Source: Akkermansia muciniphila
GTDB taxonomy: Bacteria; Verrucomicrobiota; Verrucomicrobiia; Limisphaerales; SXTU01
Direction: 5' to 3'
NCBI GenBank assembly: GCA_945874145.1
Contig: CAMCFN010000001.1
Location: 62,001-126,000, forward strand
DNA: 64,000 bases
Shown: positions 1-8,269 of the stretch, piece by piece
Layout of the letters: every line of letters starts with the position of its first letter
Position numbering within the stretch: position 1 is the stretch's first letter
Translations under genes and position numbers: made by a program
The notes under the pieces: model-generated
The model's input: the letters and a program-made list of their open reading frames with translations, nothing else
Databases searched by the model: none
Told to the model about the DNA's origin: nothing

Positions 1-554
1 CCAACAACGGCGTCCACGCGCTCGACGTTTCCCGCTGGGGTCTGGGCGTGGACTATCCCACGAAGGTTACTTTTCTGGGCGGGCGTTACCATTTTGACGA
101 CGATCAGGAGACCCCGGACACCGGTTCCGCCGTGTATGACTTCGGCCACTGCGGCGCGTCGTGGGATGACAGCTCCTGCAATCCGCGCAAAGGTGAGAAA
201 AACCCGTTCGTCGCGTTTTACGGGGACAAGGGCATGATGACGATGAGCGGGGGCAACGACTACATCGTGTATGACCTGAACGGCAAGGAGCTGGACAAGA
301 AGTCCGGCGGCCCTGGGGGTGGTGACGTGCCGCACTTCCAAAATTTTGCGGACGCGATCCGCGAAAACAAACCGTTGAACTCCGACATCCGCGAAGGCCA
401 GAAGAGCGCCCAGCTCTGCCACCTCGCCAACATCGCCTACCGCACCAACTCCGCCTTGAACATCGACCCCAAGACAGGCCGCATCCTTGGCAACCCCGAG
501 GCTCAGAAACTCTGGAAGCGCGAATATCGTCCCGGCTGGGAACCCAAGGTGTAA
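1..554 (+). CDS. Gfo/Idh/MocA family oxidoreductase, C-terminal part
   Basis: The 5' end lies outside the window; the frame is open from base 3. The visible part reads NNGVHALDVSRWGLGVDYPT, followed by a GGRYHFDDDQETPDT segment, which is characteristic of the C-terminal substrate-binding domain of Gfo/Idh/MocA NAD(P)-dependent oxidoreductases common in Planctomycetes and Verrucomicrobia. The protein ends with a KLWKREYRPGWEP tail, also usual in this group. The Rossmann domain and any twin-arginine leader are outside the window. The substrate is presumably a sugar or sugar derivative, but this cannot be told from the sequence. Confidence 0.88.
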   Translation, partial: NNGVHALDVSRWGLGVDYPTKVTFLGGRYHFDDDQETPDTGSAVYDFGHCGASWDDSSCNPRKGEKNPFVAFYGDKGMMTMSGGNDYIVYDLNGKELDKKSGGPGGGDVPHFQNFADAIRENKPLNSDIREGQKSAQLCHLANIAYRTNSALNIDPKTGRILGNPEAQKLWKREYRPGWEPKV

Positions 555-590
555 GCGGCGCAGGGTTTTCGCGGTGACTCCACGATTGTT

Positions 591-619
591 TTGACCTCGT
601 GCGCCCCGGGCGTTAAACT
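591..619 (+). promoter_or_regulatory. sigma70-like promoter of the Tol-Pal cluster
   Basis: A TTGACC -35 element at 591-596 and a TAAACT -10 element at 614-619 are separated by 17 bases. This places a start of transcription about 30 bases before the TolQ-like start codon at 655. It is the only good promoter match seen in the 100 bases before the cluster. Confidence 0.6.
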
Positions 620-654
620 AAACGGACCACTTGGTGCCGGGTTGATTTCACTGC

Positions 655-1374
655 ATGAACGCGCCGCTCGGTTTGTTTTTTGCTGCGGGGACAAACTCCC
701 AGATTGGCTACATCTGGGAGAAGGCGACCATTGAGGCGAAGGTCATCATCGTCTTCTTGATGATCTTCTCGATGTTCGCGTGGTCCATCATGGTTTCCAA
801 GAGCCTGCAAATGCGGCGCGCGCGCCGGCTCAACGAGCTCTTCATGGCCGAATTTCGTGCGCAGCGGACGGTGCTGGACATCCACGACCGTCGCGTGCAA
901 GTCGAAGGCTGCCCCCTTTTCACCGTGTATCAGGAAGGCTGCGTGGAAACGGAGGCCCGACTCAAGCTGCCGGAAGGTGGGCGCAAAAAGCATGTCTCCC
1001 TCAAGTCCATGGAGCACATCAAACGCACGCTCGAAGGGGCCGTCGCGCGCGAGGCGCTGGCCTTGGAATCCGGCATCATCCTGCTGGCCTTGGCGGTCAG
1101 CGGCGCTCCGTTTCTCGGATTGCTCGGCACCGTGTGGGGCGTGATGGACACCTTTGCCGGCGTGGCGCAGGCGGGCAAAGCGGATCTCGCCGCCATGGCC
1201 CCCGGCGTGGCCGCCGCGCTGGTCACCACCGTGGCTGGCCTGTTGGTGGCAATCCCCTCAATGTTCGGCTACAACTGGCTGGTCCACAATCTCCGCATCC
1301 AGACCGTCGAGCTGGATAACTTTGCCCAAGAGCTGGCATCAAAACTGGAGACCGAGTTTCTAAAGGATGAGTGA
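655..1374 (+). CDS. tolQ: MotA/TolQ/ExbB proton channel family protein
   Basis: This is a 239-aa inner-membrane protein with three hydrophobic segments at about 29-46, 141-165 and 181-203, in the order typical of TolQ/ExbB. The family signature GLLGTVWGVMDTF is at 155-167. With the TolR-like protein it should form the proton-motive-force motor that energises the TolA/TonB-like protein downstream. The cytoplasmic region between segments 1 and 2 is about 95 residues long. The gene overlaps the following zinc-ribbon gene by 8 bases. Context with TolB and Pal homologues favours TolQ over ExbB, but sequence alone does not separate them. No Shine-Dalgarno sequence is visible before the ATG. Confidence 0.9.
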   Translation: MNAPLGLFFAAGTNSQIGYIWEKATIEAKVIIVFLMIFSMFAWSIMVSKSLQMRRARRLNELFMAEFRAQRTVLDIHDRRVQVEGCPLFTVYQEGCVETEARLKLPEGGRKKHVSLKSMEHIKRTLEGAVAREALALESGIILLALAVSGAPFLGLLGTVWGVMDTFAGVAQAGKADLAAMAPGVAAALVTTVAGLLVAIPSMFGYNWLVHNLRIQTVELDNFAQELASKLETEFLKDE

Positions 1375-1735
1375 TTCAGAGGCACACAACGAACCCGCCA
1401 ACGCCGTCCCCAAACCGGTGGAAGCAAGTGCCAACCCCGTTCACTGTGCCAAATGCTTTCAATTCAATCCACGCGAGGCAGACCGGTGCATCGCGTGCGG
1501 GGCGCACCTCTGGGTCAAGTGCCGCAAATGTGGCAAAAAGAACGTGCGCACCGCCAGCCGGTGCGTCAAATGCATCGCAGATTTACACCCGCTGGCCTTC
1601 CTCGCTTTGCCTGGTCTCCCCCGGTGGTTCCGGAACCGCAAACGCAAGCGTCTCGTCTCCGTGCTGGGGCTGCTCCTGCTGGCCGCCGCTGTGGTTTTGG
1701 TTAGCTTACCAAAACCTTTGAACCCGACCACATGA
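1367..1735 (+). CDS. Double zinc-ribbon protein with C-terminal membrane anchor
   Basis: A 122-aa protein of unknown function. It has four CxxC pairs (C27/C30, C41/C44, C52/C55, C66/C69), enough for two zinc ribbons, followed by a basic stretch RNRKRKR and one hydrophobic helix at about 97-113. The predicted topology is ribbons in the cytoplasm with a tail anchor. It starts inside the end of the TolQ-like gene (8-base overlap), so it is probably translationally coupled, and it lies between the two channel subunits. This position is not part of the classical Tol-Pal layout. Function is not known. Confidence 0.75.
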   Translation: MSDSEAHNEPANAVPKPVEASANPVHCAKCFQFNPREADRCIACGAHLWVKCRKCGKKNVRTASRCVKCIADLHPLAFLALPGLPRWFRNRKRKRLVSVLGLLLLAAAVVLVSLPKPLNPTT

Positions 1736-1772
1736 AGCCCAGCACCGCGAAGTCGATCAGATAGTTTAGTCT

Positions 1773-2192
1773 ATGCGTCGTTTTTCCCAGCGCAATTCCC
1801 TCGTGACGTTGAGCGAGCTCAACGTCACGCCTCTGCTGGACCTCGCGTTCGTCTTGCTCATCATTTTCGTGATCACGACGCCGATGCTCGAAGGCTCGCT
1901 GACAGTGAACCTGCCCGGCGAAGCGCCCAATGCCAACAAGGCCCGGCCACCCAAGGCCGAGGACATCCGCACCGTCGAGATCGACCGGATCGGAAACTTC
2001 CGGCTCCAGAAATCGCCGATGTCTCTGGCCCAGATCGAGGCCCGGCTCGTCGCGGATTTCCGTGCGAACCCGAACCTCATCATCCGGGTGCGGGCGGACA
2101 AGGATGGCAAACTGGACTTCGCGGCGAAGATCATGGAGCTCTGCCAGCGCCATGGCATCACGCAGTTCAGCTTCAGCACGGAGCTGCGTTAA
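1773..2192 (+). CDS. tolR: ExbD/TolR family biopolymer transport protein
   Basis: A 139-aa protein with a short basic N-terminus, one transmembrane helix at about 22-38 and a periplasmic domain. The helix carries the conserved aspartate D23 (NVTPLLDLAFVLLIIF), the residue used for proton translocation in the family. It should pair with the TolQ-like channel. It starts 37 bases after the zinc-ribbon gene and is followed by the TolA/TonB-like gene in another frame. TolR is preferred over ExbD because TolB and Pal homologues follow. Confidence 0.9.
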   Translation: MRRFSQRNSLVTLSELNVTPLLDLAFVLLIIFVITTPMLEGSLTVNLPGEAPNANKARPPKAEDIRTVEIDRIGNFRLQKSPMSLAQIEARLVADFRANPNLIIRVRADKDGKLDFAAKIMELCQRHGITQFSFSTELR

Positions 2193-2325
2193 TGAGCCCC
2201 TCGCCAATCCGCCAACTGACTTCGGCAAGAAAAGCTGCGATTCTCCGGAGCGTGGAGCTTTCGTTCTCGTCCAACCTCTATTCGTCGGTGAATTTGGACC
2301 GGCGAACGCTAATCTCTTTGAGCCA

Positions 2326-3429
2326 GTGAACCGCCGGTTGCACAACCAATGTTTTTTCGCCTCCGCCGCGCTGCATGCGCTGCTGGTGGCGATTGTAATC
2401 ATCGCGCCCGCCTTCCTGCCCGAGCCGCCCAAGGTCAACACCCCGGTCCTCAATTTCCGCAAGGATAGCGAGATCGAAGCCATCCTGCGGGCCGCCGAAA
2501 CGCCCGCCGCGCACCCACCAGCCATCGCTGCCCCCTCTGCTCCCACGCAAATTGAGCCCTCCCCGGCGCCCGCTCAACCCGCGCCGCCTGCGCCGACTCC
2601 TCCACCCCCGCCCGTCCCGGCGAAGAAAGTTGAGCCTCCGCCGCCCGCCAAGCCCGTCGAGAAGGCCCCCGCGCCGCCGCCAAAACCTCCTGACGTGCCC
2701 AAGAAAACCGCCGTCAAAGAACCCCCAGCAAAGCCTGCGAAAACGGAACCGCGCGCCTTGGCCATCACTCCCAAAGGCAAGGAAGTCCCCACGAAGAAGG
2801 ACCATAAAAAGGAAGCCAAGAAAACCAAGGACCCCGAGCCGGACCCCGAGCCAACCCCAGCCAAGAGCGCCAAGTCCACCGCCGCACCCAGCAAGTCCAC
2901 CATCAAGCTCGCGGACACCAAGCACTTGGTTTCCCGACAGTCCGAAATCAACACGCAAGCCCGGGAAAAAGCGGACGCGGACGCCCGCGCCAGAGCGCGG
3001 GCTGACGAGCACGCAGCCCAGTTCGCCCGCCAGCAACTGGCCACCAAAATGAAGTCCATCATCGGTGGCTTGCAAGGCGGCTTGTCTGCGCCGGTGGACG
3101 TGCAGGTGGATGCCGGTGGCGGGCCCAACGCCCTGGCTTTCCTCGATTACGGCCAGACGATGGTGCGGCTCTACGAACAGATGTGGCTCGCGCCGCCCAA
3201 CCTCAGCGAGGCGCACGCCGTCGTCAGTGTGACGGTCACCGTGGCCCGCGACGGCCGCGTGATCTCCTGGCGGGTCAGCCGCCCGACGGGCAATGCCGCC
3301 GTTGACAAATCGGTGCGCGAAACACTCGAAAAGGTTCGCCAATTCGAGGCCTTCCCTGCGAGCTTTCGTGAGTCCCAACGGACATTCAATATCGACTTCA
3401 ATCTGAAAGCCAAACGCTCGTCCGGATGA
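2326..3429 (+). CDS. TolA/TonB-like energy transducer with C-terminal TonB domain
   Basis: Starting from GTG at 2326 gives 367 aa. This start is chosen because a short basic stretch (NRRLHNQ) and one membrane helix (about 11-31) then follow directly, as in TonB/TolA; the frame is open further upstream but that part overlaps the TolR gene. Residues 60-135 are Pro/Ala-rich and 135-185 are Lys/Pro/Glu-rich, giving a long periplasm-spanning linker. Residues 205-240 are a charged helical stretch. Residues about 290-360 resemble the TonB C-terminal domain (VTVARDGRVISWRV, then AVDKSVRETLEKV). The protein should transmit energy from TolQR to TolB/Pal. The following TolB gene overlaps it by 4 bases. 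Confidence 0.8.
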   Translation: MNRRLHNQCFFASAALHALLVAIVIIAPAFLPEPPKVNTPVLNFRKDSEIEAILRAAETPAAHPPAIAAPSAPTQIEPSPAPAQPAPPAPTPPPPPVPAKKVEPPPPAKPVEKAPAPPPKPPDVPKKTAVKEPPAKPAKTEPRALAITPKGKEVPTKKDHKKEAKKTKDPEPDPEPTPAKSAKSTAAPSKSTIKLADTKHLVSRQSEINTQAREKADADARARARADEHAAQFARQQLATKMKSIIGGLQGGLSAPVDVQVDAGGGPNALAFLDYGQTMVRLYEQMWLAPPNLSEAHAVVSVTVTVARDGRVISWRVSRPTGNAAVDKSVRETLEKVRQFEAFPASFRESQRTFNIDFNLKAKRSSG

Positions 3430-4598
3430 ACTTGAACCGCCGCCAGTTTACCGCCGCCCTGCTCACGACTGCTGCCGCCCCGCTGGGTGCGCAGGCCGCC
3501 GAGCCGTCACTGACCGTCAACAAGCTGGTGGACCCGTCCAAGCTGATCCCCATCGCCATCAGCGGCTTCACCGGCGAAACCGCCAGCACCCTCCGCTTCG
3601 ATCTGGAAGTGGCCGGCTGCGCCGTGGTCAGCGCCGATCAGGCCGTGGCGCTCGTGCATGGCACCAATGGCGCGCGCCTGGAAGGCTTCGTCTCCGATCG
3701 CGCGAAGAATTATCTCCTGACCAAAGGCTATACGGGTGCCAGCGCCCGGCAGCTCGCGCACGCGTTTGCGGATGACGTAATTTTTGCACTCACCCGCACC
3801 CGGGGCATCGCCCAGACGCGCGTGGCCTTCAAGGCCAAGGCCGCCAACAACACCGGCGAGATTTTTGTCGCGGACTACGATGGGCACAACGCCGTAGCCA
3901 TCACGCGGGACGGGGCCATCATCGCCGCGCCTTCCTGGGGACCGGGCAGCCAATGGCTGGCCTACACTTCCTACAAGCTTAACAATCCCGACATCTTTTC
4001 GCACAACCTCGCCACCGGCGAGCGGCACATTGTCGCGCGCTATGGCGGCTCGAACATGTCCCCGGCGGTCGCCCCCGGTGGCCGACTGGTCGCGATGGTG
4101 CTGAGCAAGGACGGTAAGCCCGACCTTTACGTGGCCGACATTCATGGTCGCGGCCTGCAACAGCTCACGCGTTCACGGGAAGGCGTTTCATCGCCCTGCT
4201 GGTCTCCGGATGGCCAGTGGCTTTGCTACACCTCCAACGACGACGGTCCGGCATTGCTCTACCGTATTCCTGCAAATGGCGGCGCGCCGCAACGTCTGCG
4301 CACCACCGGCGTCTTCAACGCCACCGAACCGGACTGGTCGCCCGATGGTAAAACCATCTCGTTTACCACCCAGAGCGGCGGCTTCGAGATCTGCGTTGTG
4401 CCGGCGGGCGGAGGCGAGGTGCAGCGCCTGTGCAGCGGGCAAGATCCCACGTGGGCGCCGAACTCGCGCACCATCATGTTCAGCAAACGCGGGCGGGGCG
4501 GGCCAATGTCCCTGTCTCTGCTTGACGTGCCCACCAAGCGCGTCAAGGATGTGCCGCTGAACTTGGGAAACTGCTCGCAGCCCGCATGGGCCCGCTGA
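3426..4598 (+). CDS. tolB: TolB-like periplasmic beta-propeller protein with twin-arginine leader
   Basis: A 390-aa protein with ATGA overlap to the preceding gene. The N-terminus NLNRRQFTAALLTTAAA has a twin-arginine motif followed by a hydrophobic segment and an AQA cleavage-like site, so export is probably by Tat rather than Sec. Residues 30-130 look like the TolB N-terminal domain, and about 140-390 hold WD40-like/PD40 propeller blades (for example SPCWSPDGQWLCYTS and PDWSPDGKTISFTT). TolB binds Pal and takes part in outer-membrane constriction. Tat genes are encoded just downstream in the same direction. Confidence 0.87.
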   Translation: MNLNRRQFTAALLTTAAAPLGAQAAEPSLTVNKLVDPSKLIPIAISGFTGETASTLRFDLEVAGCAVVSADQAVALVHGTNGARLEGFVSDRAKNYLLTKGYTGASARQLAHAFADDVIFALTRTRGIAQTRVAFKAKAANNTGEIFVADYDGHNAVAITRDGAIIAAPSWGPGSQWLAYTSYKLNNPDIFSHNLATGERHIVARYGGSNMSPAVAPGGRLVAMVLSKDGKPDLYVADIHGRGLQQLTRSREGVSSPCWSPDGQWLCYTSNDDGPALLYRIPANGGAPQRLRTTGVFNATEPDWSPDGKTISFTTQSGGFEICVVPAGGGEVQRLCSGQDPTWAPNSRTIMFSKRGRGGPMSLSLLDVPTKRVKDVPLNLGNCSQPAWAR

Positions 4599-4621
4599 AG
4601 ATTTTCACCAGTAAAACATCT

Positions 4622-5317
4622 ATGAAACGCTCCCTTTTCCTCAAACTTTCCGCCCTTACCCTGCTGCTGGCCGTCGCGGCCACCGGCTGCAAAAAGACGC
4701 CCAAGAACGTCACGCCCATTTACGGGGCCAAGACCAGTGTTGATGAGCGTGGCAACGCCCCGACACTCCCGCAAACGCCCACCAATCCTCGGACGCCCAC
4801 CACGCTGGATGTTGGCAATCCTTTGACACCACTGACGCCTGTTCGCCCCATTGACAATAATCCCCCATCAATCGGCAACACTCCGCCCCCGAATTTCAAT
4901 CCCACCAGTCCCGAAGGTGGTTTCCGATCCGCCGACCTGGGCGAGTTTGAGGGCATGCTCACTGACCGCGAGGCGCTCCGCGGCAGCACGGTCCACTTCG
5001 ACTACGACAAGTCCATCGTGAAGGCCACCGAAGTCGTGAAGCTTCAGGAAGCCGCCAGGGCCCTTAAGTCAAACCCCAACTACAAGCTTCTGATCGAAGG
5101 CCATTGTGATGAACGCGGCACTGAAGAATACAACCGTGCCCTCGGTGAGCGGCGTGCCCTGTCGGTCCGGGCGCAACTCATCAAGTCCGGCATCGCCCCC
5201 ACCCGCCTCCGCACCCTTTCCTACGGCGAAGACAAGCCCGCCGAACTCGGCCATACCGAGGCCGCGTGGGCCAAGAACCGCCGCAGCGACCTCGTCCTCC
5301 TCAAGCCAAAGAATTAG
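4622..5317 (+). CDS. pal: OmpA-family peptidoglycan-associated lipoprotein (Pal)
   Basis: The ATG at 4622 gives 231 aa with a lipoprotein signal peptide ending in AATGC (lipid-modified C23); an upstream in-frame ATG at 4586 would spoil this signal. Residues 25-110 are a Pro/Thr/Asn-rich linker. The C-terminal 110 residues form an OmpA-like peptidoglycan-binding domain with VHFDYDKS, the GHCDERGTEEYNRALGERRA signature and a final KNRRSDLVL stretch. It should anchor the outer membrane to peptidoglycan and bind TolB. The linker is longer than that of E. coli Pal. Confidence 0.92.
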   Translation: MKRSLFLKLSALTLLLAVAATGCKKTPKNVTPIYGAKTSVDERGNAPTLPQTPTNPRTPTTLDVGNPLTPLTPVRPIDNNPPSIGNTPPPNFNPTSPEGGFRSADLGEFEGMLTDREALRGSTVHFDYDKSIVKATEVVKLQEAARALKSNPNYKLLIEGHCDERGTEEYNRALGERRALSVRAQLIKSGIAPTRLRTLSYGEDKPAELGHTEAAWAKNRRSDLVLLKPKN

Positions 5318-5446
5318 CTTGAACGCTTTCCGGCTGTTCGCGTCGAATAGCCGGACGTTTGCTGGCAACGGCAGACACCGAAAGACATCCGCCTGATGCC
5401 GGCATCCGCCTGATGTGTTTCGCAAACCTAAACAGTTAGTGAAACC

Positions 5447-5737
5447 ATGAACGCACCCATGTTAGCAATGCTCGGTTGGCCGGAAATCATCGGCATCCTC
5501 GTCGTCGTCCTCATCCTCTTCGGAGCCAAGAAGCTTCCGGAACTCGCCAAAGGCCTCGGCCAAGGCATCAAAGAATTCAAGAAGGCTTCCAGTGACATCC
5601 ACAGCGATTTGCAGCGCACGATACACGAAGAGCCCCGTCCCGCTGAACCGCCTGTGAGGGCGGCGGCCCCCGCCCCTCAGCCAGCTCCCCAAGCGGCTGC
5701 TCAACCCAGTCAACCCGCGACTGCGCCCAAGGCCTGA
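5447..5737 (+). CDS. tatA: Sec-independent translocase subunit TatA/TatB-like
   Basis: A 96-aa protein with a short N-terminus, one membrane helix (about 10-25, [20 protein letters not shown]), the [17 protein letters not shown] amphipathic helix typical of TatA, and a Pro/Ala-rich tail. The FG at the end of the helix matches the TatA hinge. It is followed after 18 bases by tatC. Only one TatA/B-type gene is present here, so it may serve both roles, or a TatB gene may lie elsewhere. Confidence 0.93.
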   Translation: MNAPMLAMLGWPEIIGILVVVLILFGAKKLPELAKGLGQGIKEFKKASSDIHSDLQRTIHEEPRPAEPPVRAAAPAPQPAPQAAAQPSQPATAPKA

Positions 5738-5755
5738 ACCTCAGGAAGTCCGGTC

Positions 5756-7312
5756 ATGGCGAGTGAGCCAGAGGGCGCGCCCCAGCAGCCTGTTTCTTCG
5801 GATGGCTTGAAGCCTTCCGCCGAGCCGTCTGCCGCCCCATCAACCCCGAAGGAAGTTCCGGCTCAGGCTGGCGCGTCTGCGTCACCTGCGCCGGGCAGCC
5901 TCCCGGCAGGCACTGAAGCCGCCGCCAGCTCCCTTCCGCCCGGCACGGTTGCCCAGTCGGAGGCAACGCCAGCTTCCCCCGTGCCCCAGAACCCCGAGGG
6001 CTATCCCTCCGAGGAACTGGCCCGCTCCGCGCCGGTGGGCGATCCGCACACGATTGACCCTCACGCTCACGGTGAAGACCCGTATCATCAAGAATACCAC
6101 CACGACGATCCGCACCACCATGATTCCTATCATGGCGACGCGCATCTCGGCGATTCAGGTCATCAGCACGATGAGTATGGGCACCATCATGGTGGCGACG
6201 ATCATTACTCCGGGGGCTATACTCCGCCGCCGCCCGAGGAGGAGCACGGCTTCGTAAAAGCTGTCCGCAGCGTCACCAATGTTCTGCGCACCGACGACGA
6301 TGCCGGCGGCGAAGGCGGTGGTCCGGTGAAACCATTTCTTGACCATCTGGAAGACTTCCGCTGGATGCTCATCAAGGTCGTTGCCGCCCTGCTGGTGGCG
6401 ATGATGGCCTGTCTGGTCGGAGCCAATGCGCTGGTGAAGTTCTTGGTCTGGCCGCTCAAGGAGGCTCGGGTCCAGTCCCAACTGGAAGCGCTCAAGGCCG
6501 ACAAGCCGCAGGTGGCCGTGCCGGTGATGTTCGACACCAACCGCATCGGCACGCTCCAGCTTCAGCTTCTTGGAATCGATCCTGTGGTCAACCACACCAA
6601 TCTTCAGGGCCACATCCGCAGCGTGCAGGTTGTCCCCGTGGACTTGGGATCCAATAAATTCCTCGGCCTGCAAATCACCACCAACTCGCCGCGGGCCACT
6701 GATCCGCTCGTGGAACTGGTGATCCTCGGGCCGCTCGACGTGATCTGGATCACGCTTCAACTCGCGCTCTTTGGCGGCTTGGTGATCGCCGCGCCGTTCG
6801 TGTTTTACTTCATTGGGCAGTTTGTTTTGCCGGCCTTGCGCGTGAACGAGAAGGAGTTTCTGAAGCCCTTCGCGTTCTGGGGCACGCTTTTGTTTCTGTC
6901 CGGGGTAGCGTTCTGCTACCTAGTCATCCTGCCGCTCATGCTGCGGATGACCGTGGAATTCTCGCAATGGCTCGGCTTCAGCGCGGAGCAATGGCGGGCG
7001 CAGGAATATCTCAGCATGGTGCCCAAGTTCCTGCTCGCAATGGGCCTGAGCTTCGAGATGCCGGTCGTCATCCTGACCATCGTAAAAATTGGCCTGCTGG
7101 ACTCGAAAAAGCTCAGTTGGTTCCGCGCCTACTTCGTGGTGATTAACCTCTTCGTCTGCGCGGTCGTCAGCCCGTCGGGTGATCCGTTCACCATGTTCCT
7201 CATGGCCGCCCCGCTCTGCGTGCTCTACGAAGCGTGCATCCTCATTGCCCGCTTCTGGGAATGGCGCGATCGCAAACGCGAAGCGTCCAGCAGCAAACCA
7301 GCGGGTGAGTAA
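5756..7312 (+). CDS. tatC: Sec-independent translocase subunit TatC with His-rich N-terminal extension
   Basis: A 518-aa protein, about twice the usual TatC length (near 250). Residues 1-95 are Ala/Pro-rich. Residues about 97-165 hold some 18 histidines mixed with Asp/Glu/Gly (for example YHQEYHHDDPHHHDSYHGD). The TatC core starts near 194 with FLDHLEDFRWMLIK, followed by a first helix (205-224), a periplasmic loop of about 100 residues that is also longer than usual, and further helices, with VLPALRVNEKEFLKPF and the GLSFEMPVV motif. TatC binds twin-arginine signal peptides. The extension is on the N-terminal, cytoplasmic side and looks like a metal-binding or disordered tail; its role is unknown. 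Confidence 0.9.
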   Translation: MASEPEGAPQQPVSSDGLKPSAEPSAAPSTPKEVPAQAGASASPAPGSLPAGTEAAASSLPPGTVAQSEATPASPVPQNPEGYPSEELARSAPVGDPHTIDPHAHGEDPYHQEYHHDDPHHHDSYHGDAHLGDSGHQHDEYGHHHGGDDHYSGGYTPPPPEEEHGFVKAVRSVTNVLRTDDDAGGEGGGPVKPFLDHLEDFRWMLIKVVAALLVAMMACLVGANALVKFLVWPLKEARVQSQLEALKADKPQVAVPVMFDTNRIGTLQLQLLGIDPVVNHTNLQGHIRSVQVVPVDLGSNKFLGLQITTNSPRATDPLVELVILGPLDVIWITLQLALFGGLVIAAPFVFYFIGQFVLPALRVNEKEFLKPFAFWGTLLFLSGVAFCYLVILPLMLRMTVEFSQWLGFSAEQWRAQEYLSMVPKFLLAMGLSFEMPVVILTIVKIGLLDSKKLSWFRAYFVVINLFVCAVVSPSGDPFTMFLMAAPLCVLYEACILIARFWEWRDRKREASSSKPAGE

Positions 7313-7375
7313 GGGCCAGTAATCGGCTTGGCAGACATTGTCCCCCCGCGACACCGGAACATTTCGGCAAACCCT

Positions 7376-7397
7376 CCCGCGCTGGCGTCAGCGCGGG
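7376..7397. terminator. Strong GC hairpin between convergent tatC and GNAT-like gene
   Basis: CCCGCGCTG (7376-7384) and CAGCGCGGG (7389-7397) form a perfect 9-bp stem with a 4-base loop. It lies where the plus-strand tat genes and the minus-strand gene meet and covers the stop codon of the latter. There is no T-tract, so it may act as a hairpin boundary rather than as a classical intrinsic terminator. Confidence 0.5.
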
Positions 7398-8047
7398 GCG
7401 CGGGGCGAATAGCGCTCGTCGGGCGAGAACCGCTGAATCCGCCGGTAGCGCCACAGGTAGCGCCCGAAGATCGCCAGCAGCACGATGAAGATGACTGCGG
7501 CGATGGCGGCCACGAGCTTGAGCGTCTTCGCCTGCCGAAGCATTCGTTCTGTATCTTCGCGCAGCGGTTGTTTGAGCAAGATTTCCTCCTGCTCAGGCGT
7601 CATCTCGGCGAAGGGATCATCGCGGAGCTTGAGCGTGAACAACGGACCGAGTTCGGCTGCTCCGAACGCTACGGGAAACCGTCCTAGTTGCTCTTCGTCC
7701 GGCGGATCAAAGCCCAACCCACGCCAGAAGAGCAGGCTCTCCCGCGTCCACATCCGGGCCAGAGAATGGTTGCGACTGACAGTTTTCACCCGCTCCCAAA
7801 GGATTGGCCGCAGGGTGTCCGCGAGTGCGAAGTCAGCGAAGACTTCGCTGTGAAGTAGCCCCTGCGGTTTACTGAGTTGCAGCCCGATGGCACCCAACAC
7901 CCGACCTTCCGTGTCGCAGATGATTTGAAATTCCGTCAGGCGCTTTTCCAACAGGACGGGATCCAACCGCTCCGCCTCCCACAACGGCCGCAACGCCGGG
8001 AGATCATCCAGGGTGGCGCGGCGCGTGTGGAATTCCAGCTCCGTCAT
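7388..8047 (-). CDS. GNAT-like N-acetyltransferase-fold protein with C-terminal membrane helix
   Basis: A 219-aa protein. The start FHTRRATLDDLPALRPLWEAERL and the later IICDTEGRVLGAIGLQ resemble the first strands of GNAT acetyltransferases. Residues about 175-195 form a single hydrophobic helix (LVAAIAAVIFIVLLAIFGRYL), followed by a basic tail. The acetyl-CoA-binding RxxGxG/A loop is not obvious, so catalytic activity is uncertain. The tail anchor is unusual for this fold. Neighbours give no functional hint. Confidence 0.6.
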   Translation of the reverse strand: MTELEFHTRRATLDDLPALRPLWEAERLDPVLLEKRLTEFQIICDTEGRVLGAIGLQLSKPQGLLHSEVFADFALADTLRPILWERVKTVSRNHSLARMWTRESLLFWRGLGFDPPDEEQLGRFPVAFGAAELGPLFTLKLRDDPFAEMTPEQEEILLKQPLREDTERMLRQAKTLKLVAAIAAVIFIVLLAIFGRYLWRYRRIQRFSPDERYSPRAPR

Positions 8048-8133
8048 GCGAGCAGGGAGACTAGAGACCGACCGGCACAGCGTAAAGACCGGGCATAGTT
8101 TGAGGCGCTACCCTCCGAACACAAAGGGGGCAC

Positions 8134-8229
8134 GGCGCGGCGTTTACGCCGCTTCACGGTCCGAACGTCCAAAGCCGTATCGATTTGCCCTCGTCCGTTC
8201 GGACGCTGAAGCGGCTTGAAAGCCGCGCC
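8134..8229. repeat. Long imperfect inverted repeat (34-bp arms)
   Basis: Bases 8134-8167 and 8196-8229 are inverted copies that match at 29 of 34 positions, around a 28-base loop. The arms contain GCGGCGTTTACGCCGC-type smaller palindromes. It lies between two minus-strand genes. A related GCGGCGTTCACGCCGC unit is at about 24099, which suggests a dispersed family. Confidence 0.75.
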
Positions 8230-8269
8230 CCGGAGGATTGCCGAGCTGGCCTTGCCAGTGCCTTCGCGC

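Noticed and set aside
2278-3378. Gly/Arg-rich frame antisense to the TolA/TonB-like gene
   Set aside because: Its composition is the complement of the Pro/Lys-rich linker on the plus strand, with no independent evidence.
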